A DNA stretch of 23,491 nucleotides, taken from assembly GCA_003645395.1 (NCBI GenBank), contig QNFC01000006.1, forward strand, positions 1-23,491, in the 5' to 3' direction. Position 1 is the first letter of the stretch. Each line of letters starts with the position of its first letter. Below, in pieces: positions 21,948 to 23,491 of the stretch. Origin of the DNA: Gammaproteobacteria bacterium (GTDB taxonomy: Bacteria; Pseudomonadota; Gammaproteobacteria; Immundisolibacterales; Immundisolibacteraceae). Both the position numbers and the translations under genes were made by a program. The notes under the pieces were generated by a model. It had not been told where the DNA came from. It saw only the letters and a program-made list of their open reading frames with translations, and searched no databases.

Positions 21948-22348
21948 TCTCCGTCGCGGGCTTTCAGATCCAGCGAGAGTGAATTAATGCAGTAGCGCAG
22001 ACCGGTCTCTTCTTTGGGCCCGTCGGGAAATACATGGCCCAGATGGGCATCGCAGCGTCGGCAGTGCACTTCGGTTCTAACCATACCGTGGGCCTGATCG
22101 GTCTGAGTCTCAACGCCCTCGTCATTAAGGGGCTGCCAAAAACTCGGCCAGCCGCTGCCGGAATCAAACTTGGTGGCCGAATCAAACAGTGGCTCGCCGC
22201 AGCAGCTGCAGCGATACACCCCATCTTCTTTAGTGTCCCAATACTGGCCGGTGAATGCCGGCTCAGTGCCCTGGCGGCGACATACCTGGTACTGATCAGG
22301 AGCTAGTTCAGCCTGCCACGCTTCTTCAGTTTTAACTATTTTTTCCAT
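21944..22348 (-). CDS. msrB: Peptide-methionine (R)-S-oxide reductase MsrB
   Basis: Repairs the R-diastereomer of methionine sulfoxide in proteins using thioredoxin; 134 residues, full length for the cytosolic form. The zinc site is complete: Cys47/Cys50 in YRCSCCGEPLF and Cys96/Cys99 in HCRRCDAHLGHVF. The substrate pocket includes SGSGWPSF (63-70). The catalytic residue is Cys120 in LRYCINS, followed by the usual SLxL end. There is no signal peptide. A resolving cysteine cannot be assigned with confidence. ATG 22348 starts the gene; it is divergent from the AEC transporter and heads a minus-strand group of redox genes (msrB, GNAT, Rdx, dsbD-type). Confidence 0.96.
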   Translation of the reverse strand: MEKIVKTEEAWQAELAPDQYQVCRRQGTEPAFTGQYWDTKEDGVYRCSCCGEPLFDSATKFDSGSGWPSFWQPLNDEGVETQTDQAHGMVRTEVHCRRCDAHLGHVFPDGPKEETGLRYCINSLSLDLKARDGE

Positions 22349-22509
22349 TTCAAATCCAGATGATTTTAATGAGTAAATTAATGCTGGCGATTATCGCCCA
22401 CCCAGCGGGTGCGTCCAGCGTTATTCCGAGATTCCTCAACCGGCGCGATTCGAGCTACCCGCATCAGTTATATTGCCCATTTTCATAAAAAGGGTCAGGG
22501 GTTTTATAA

Positions 22510-23430
22510 ATGTACGAAAAGCTAATACCGGTGATGTTGATGCTGCTGGCCGGCGTCGCCTGGCGCAAAATGGAACCCGGTGGCGTGTCCGTGACGCAGA
22601 TTCGCGCCGTACTCAACTCGTTGGTGATTAATCTGCTGGCACCGGCGCTCATTCTTAACGTGTTCCTGCAGTCCGCACCCGATATAACCCTGTTAAAAGT
22701 GCCGGCCACCGGCGTAGTGGTGATTCTCGTCGGCATGGCCGTTTGCGTAGTGCTATTTGGCGGTATGGAAAAACTTGGCTGGATCACCCGCCCCCAGGCC
22801 GGTGCGCTGATACTGGCGACCGCGTTTGGCAATGGCATGGGCGCAGCGGTACCAGTGATAGAAGGGCTTTACGGCGCCGCCGACGCGATTCGTGTGCCGC
22901 TGGTATATGACCTCATGGCCACTATTCCCATCGTTTGGTCGGTGGGGGTGATGCTGGTGGCCCGCTACGGCGCCGACGGCCCACCCACCGGGGTCGGTCT
23001 GGTCTTTCTTAAACTGCCGCCATTCTGGGCGCTGATTATCGCCATTGTTCTGAATCTTTCCGGCATCACCCTGCCCGGGGGCGTCTCCGCGACCATTGCC
23101 TCGTTAGGCATGGCTGCCGTGCCACTACTGCTATTTTTGGTCGGCACCACCTTTGAGCTAACCAAGCTCAAACTAATACTGTTGGCGATCCCCGCGCTGG
23201 CGATAAAAATAATCGGCGGCGGCACCGTTGGCTACCTGGCCGCGAATGCGCTCGGGTTAAGCGGCGAGCTGCTCGGCGCCACCGTCATCACCGCAGCTGC
23301 GCCATCCATTGCCGTCGGCATCGCCCTGAGTGACCGATTTAAACTTGATTCTGCACTGTTTAGTACGGTGCTAACGTTGACGACTGTGGGGTACGTGCTG
23401 GTGGCGCCTTATTTGCAGCAGATGTTCTGA
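22510..23430 (+). CDS. AEC (auxin efflux carrier) family transporter
   Basis: Inner-membrane carrier of 306 residues with about ten hydrophobic helices, the usual size for bacterial AEC proteins. Characteristic features are the N-terminal VMLMLLAGVAWRKM, LNSLVINLLAPALILNVF near 36-53, LATAFGNGMGAAVPVIEGLYG (the family's Phe-x-Asn-x-Gly pattern around 97-117), and the C-terminal ATVITAAAPSIAVGIALSDRF. Bacterial members carry malate, malonate or other organic acids and amino acids, so the substrate is open. The start is ATG 22510 with a loose GGGG ribosome site. It is divergent from msrB with about 160 bases between them. Confidence 0.9.
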   Translation: MYEKLIPVMLMLLAGVAWRKMEPGGVSVTQIRAVLNSLVINLLAPALILNVFLQSAPDITLLKVPATGVVVILVGMAVCVVLFGGMEKLGWITRPQAGALILATAFGNGMGAAVPVIEGLYGAADAIRVPLVYDLMATIPIVWSVGVMLVARYGADGPPTGVGLVFLKLPPFWALIIAIVLNLSGITLPGGVSATIASLGMAAVPLLLFLVGTTFELTKLKLILLAIPALAIKIIGGGTVGYLAANALGLSGELLGATVITAAAPSIAVGIALSDRFKLDSALFSTVLTLTTVGYVLVAPYLQQMF

Positions 23431-23491
23431 TTCAAGGATATAGCTATTCAAAGGATGAAACCCGTTGACCAGTCTTGGTGCCGTGTTTGCA

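Noticed and set aside
23455..23491. Possible start of another plus-strand gene (ATG 23455)
   Set aside because: Only 12 codons are visible and no suitably spaced ribosome site precedes it, so it cannot be supported.

Overview
The window looks like a chromosomal segment of a free-living, probably marine, Gram-negative gammaproteobacterium. Evidence for this: lipoproteins with classic lipoboxes, a PBP1b-type cell-wall synthase, a RimO of the enterobacterial/pseudomonad type, a periplasmic FKBP isomerase, a DsbD-family reductase and an extended gammaproteobacterial GAPDH. Nothing allows a species call: there is no rRNA, and I saw no tRNA, insertion sequence, phage gene or CRISPR array. Base composition and codon use look even throughout, so I see no clear recent island.

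Layout. (1) 1-374, minus: the 5' part of rimO, divergent from a LEA-type lipoprotein and a methyltransferase that overlap by four bases (487-1643, plus). (2) 1840-4161, plus: a long GAPDH followed three bases later by a ParA/MinD-family ATPase that closely resembles the alphaproteobacterial division regulator MipZ. (3) 4168-8027, minus: in transcription order an FKBP isomerase, a strong 14-bp hairpin, PBP1b (mrcB) with an unusual repeated Lys/Arg cytoplasmic tail, and an overlapping proline-rich TPR lipoprotein that is a good candidate for the PBP1b activator LpoP. (4) 8194-8727, plus: a thiol dioxygenase of the cysteine dioxygenase type. (5) 8750-11721, minus: an AhpD-like protein, a nu-class-like glutathione transferase overlapping a C92 permuted papain-like hydrolase, and a nitrilase-superfamily amidase. 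(6) A 417-bp gene-free stretch, then 12139-16748, plus: a tight four-gene operon for an ABC ATPase, an ABC-2 permease, a GldG-like protein and a DUF4340 protein. (7) 16879-18978: a mini FN3 lipoprotein, a small membrane protein (minus) and a eukaryotic-SULT-like sulfotransferase. (8) 19008-22348, minus: msrB and a GNAT gene (overlapping), then a SelW-like Rdx protein translationally coupled to a DsbD/ScsB-type reductase. (9) 22510-23430, plus: an AEC-family transporter.

How the genes fit together. Two themes recur. One is envelope growth and division: the MipZ-like ATPase, PBP1b with its candidate activator, a periplasmic foldase, a C92 hydrolase, and the Gld-like ABC complex. The other is thiol and redox chemistry: thiol dioxygenase, AhpD-like protein, GST, methionine sulfoxide reductase B, a SelW-like protein and DsbD. 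The most interesting items are the MipZ homologue outside its usual clade, the Gld-like operon of unknown role in a non-Bacteroidetes genome, the SelW-like/DsbD coupling, and the SULT-type sulfotransferase. I did not find a self-evident wholly new system; these are the best candidates.
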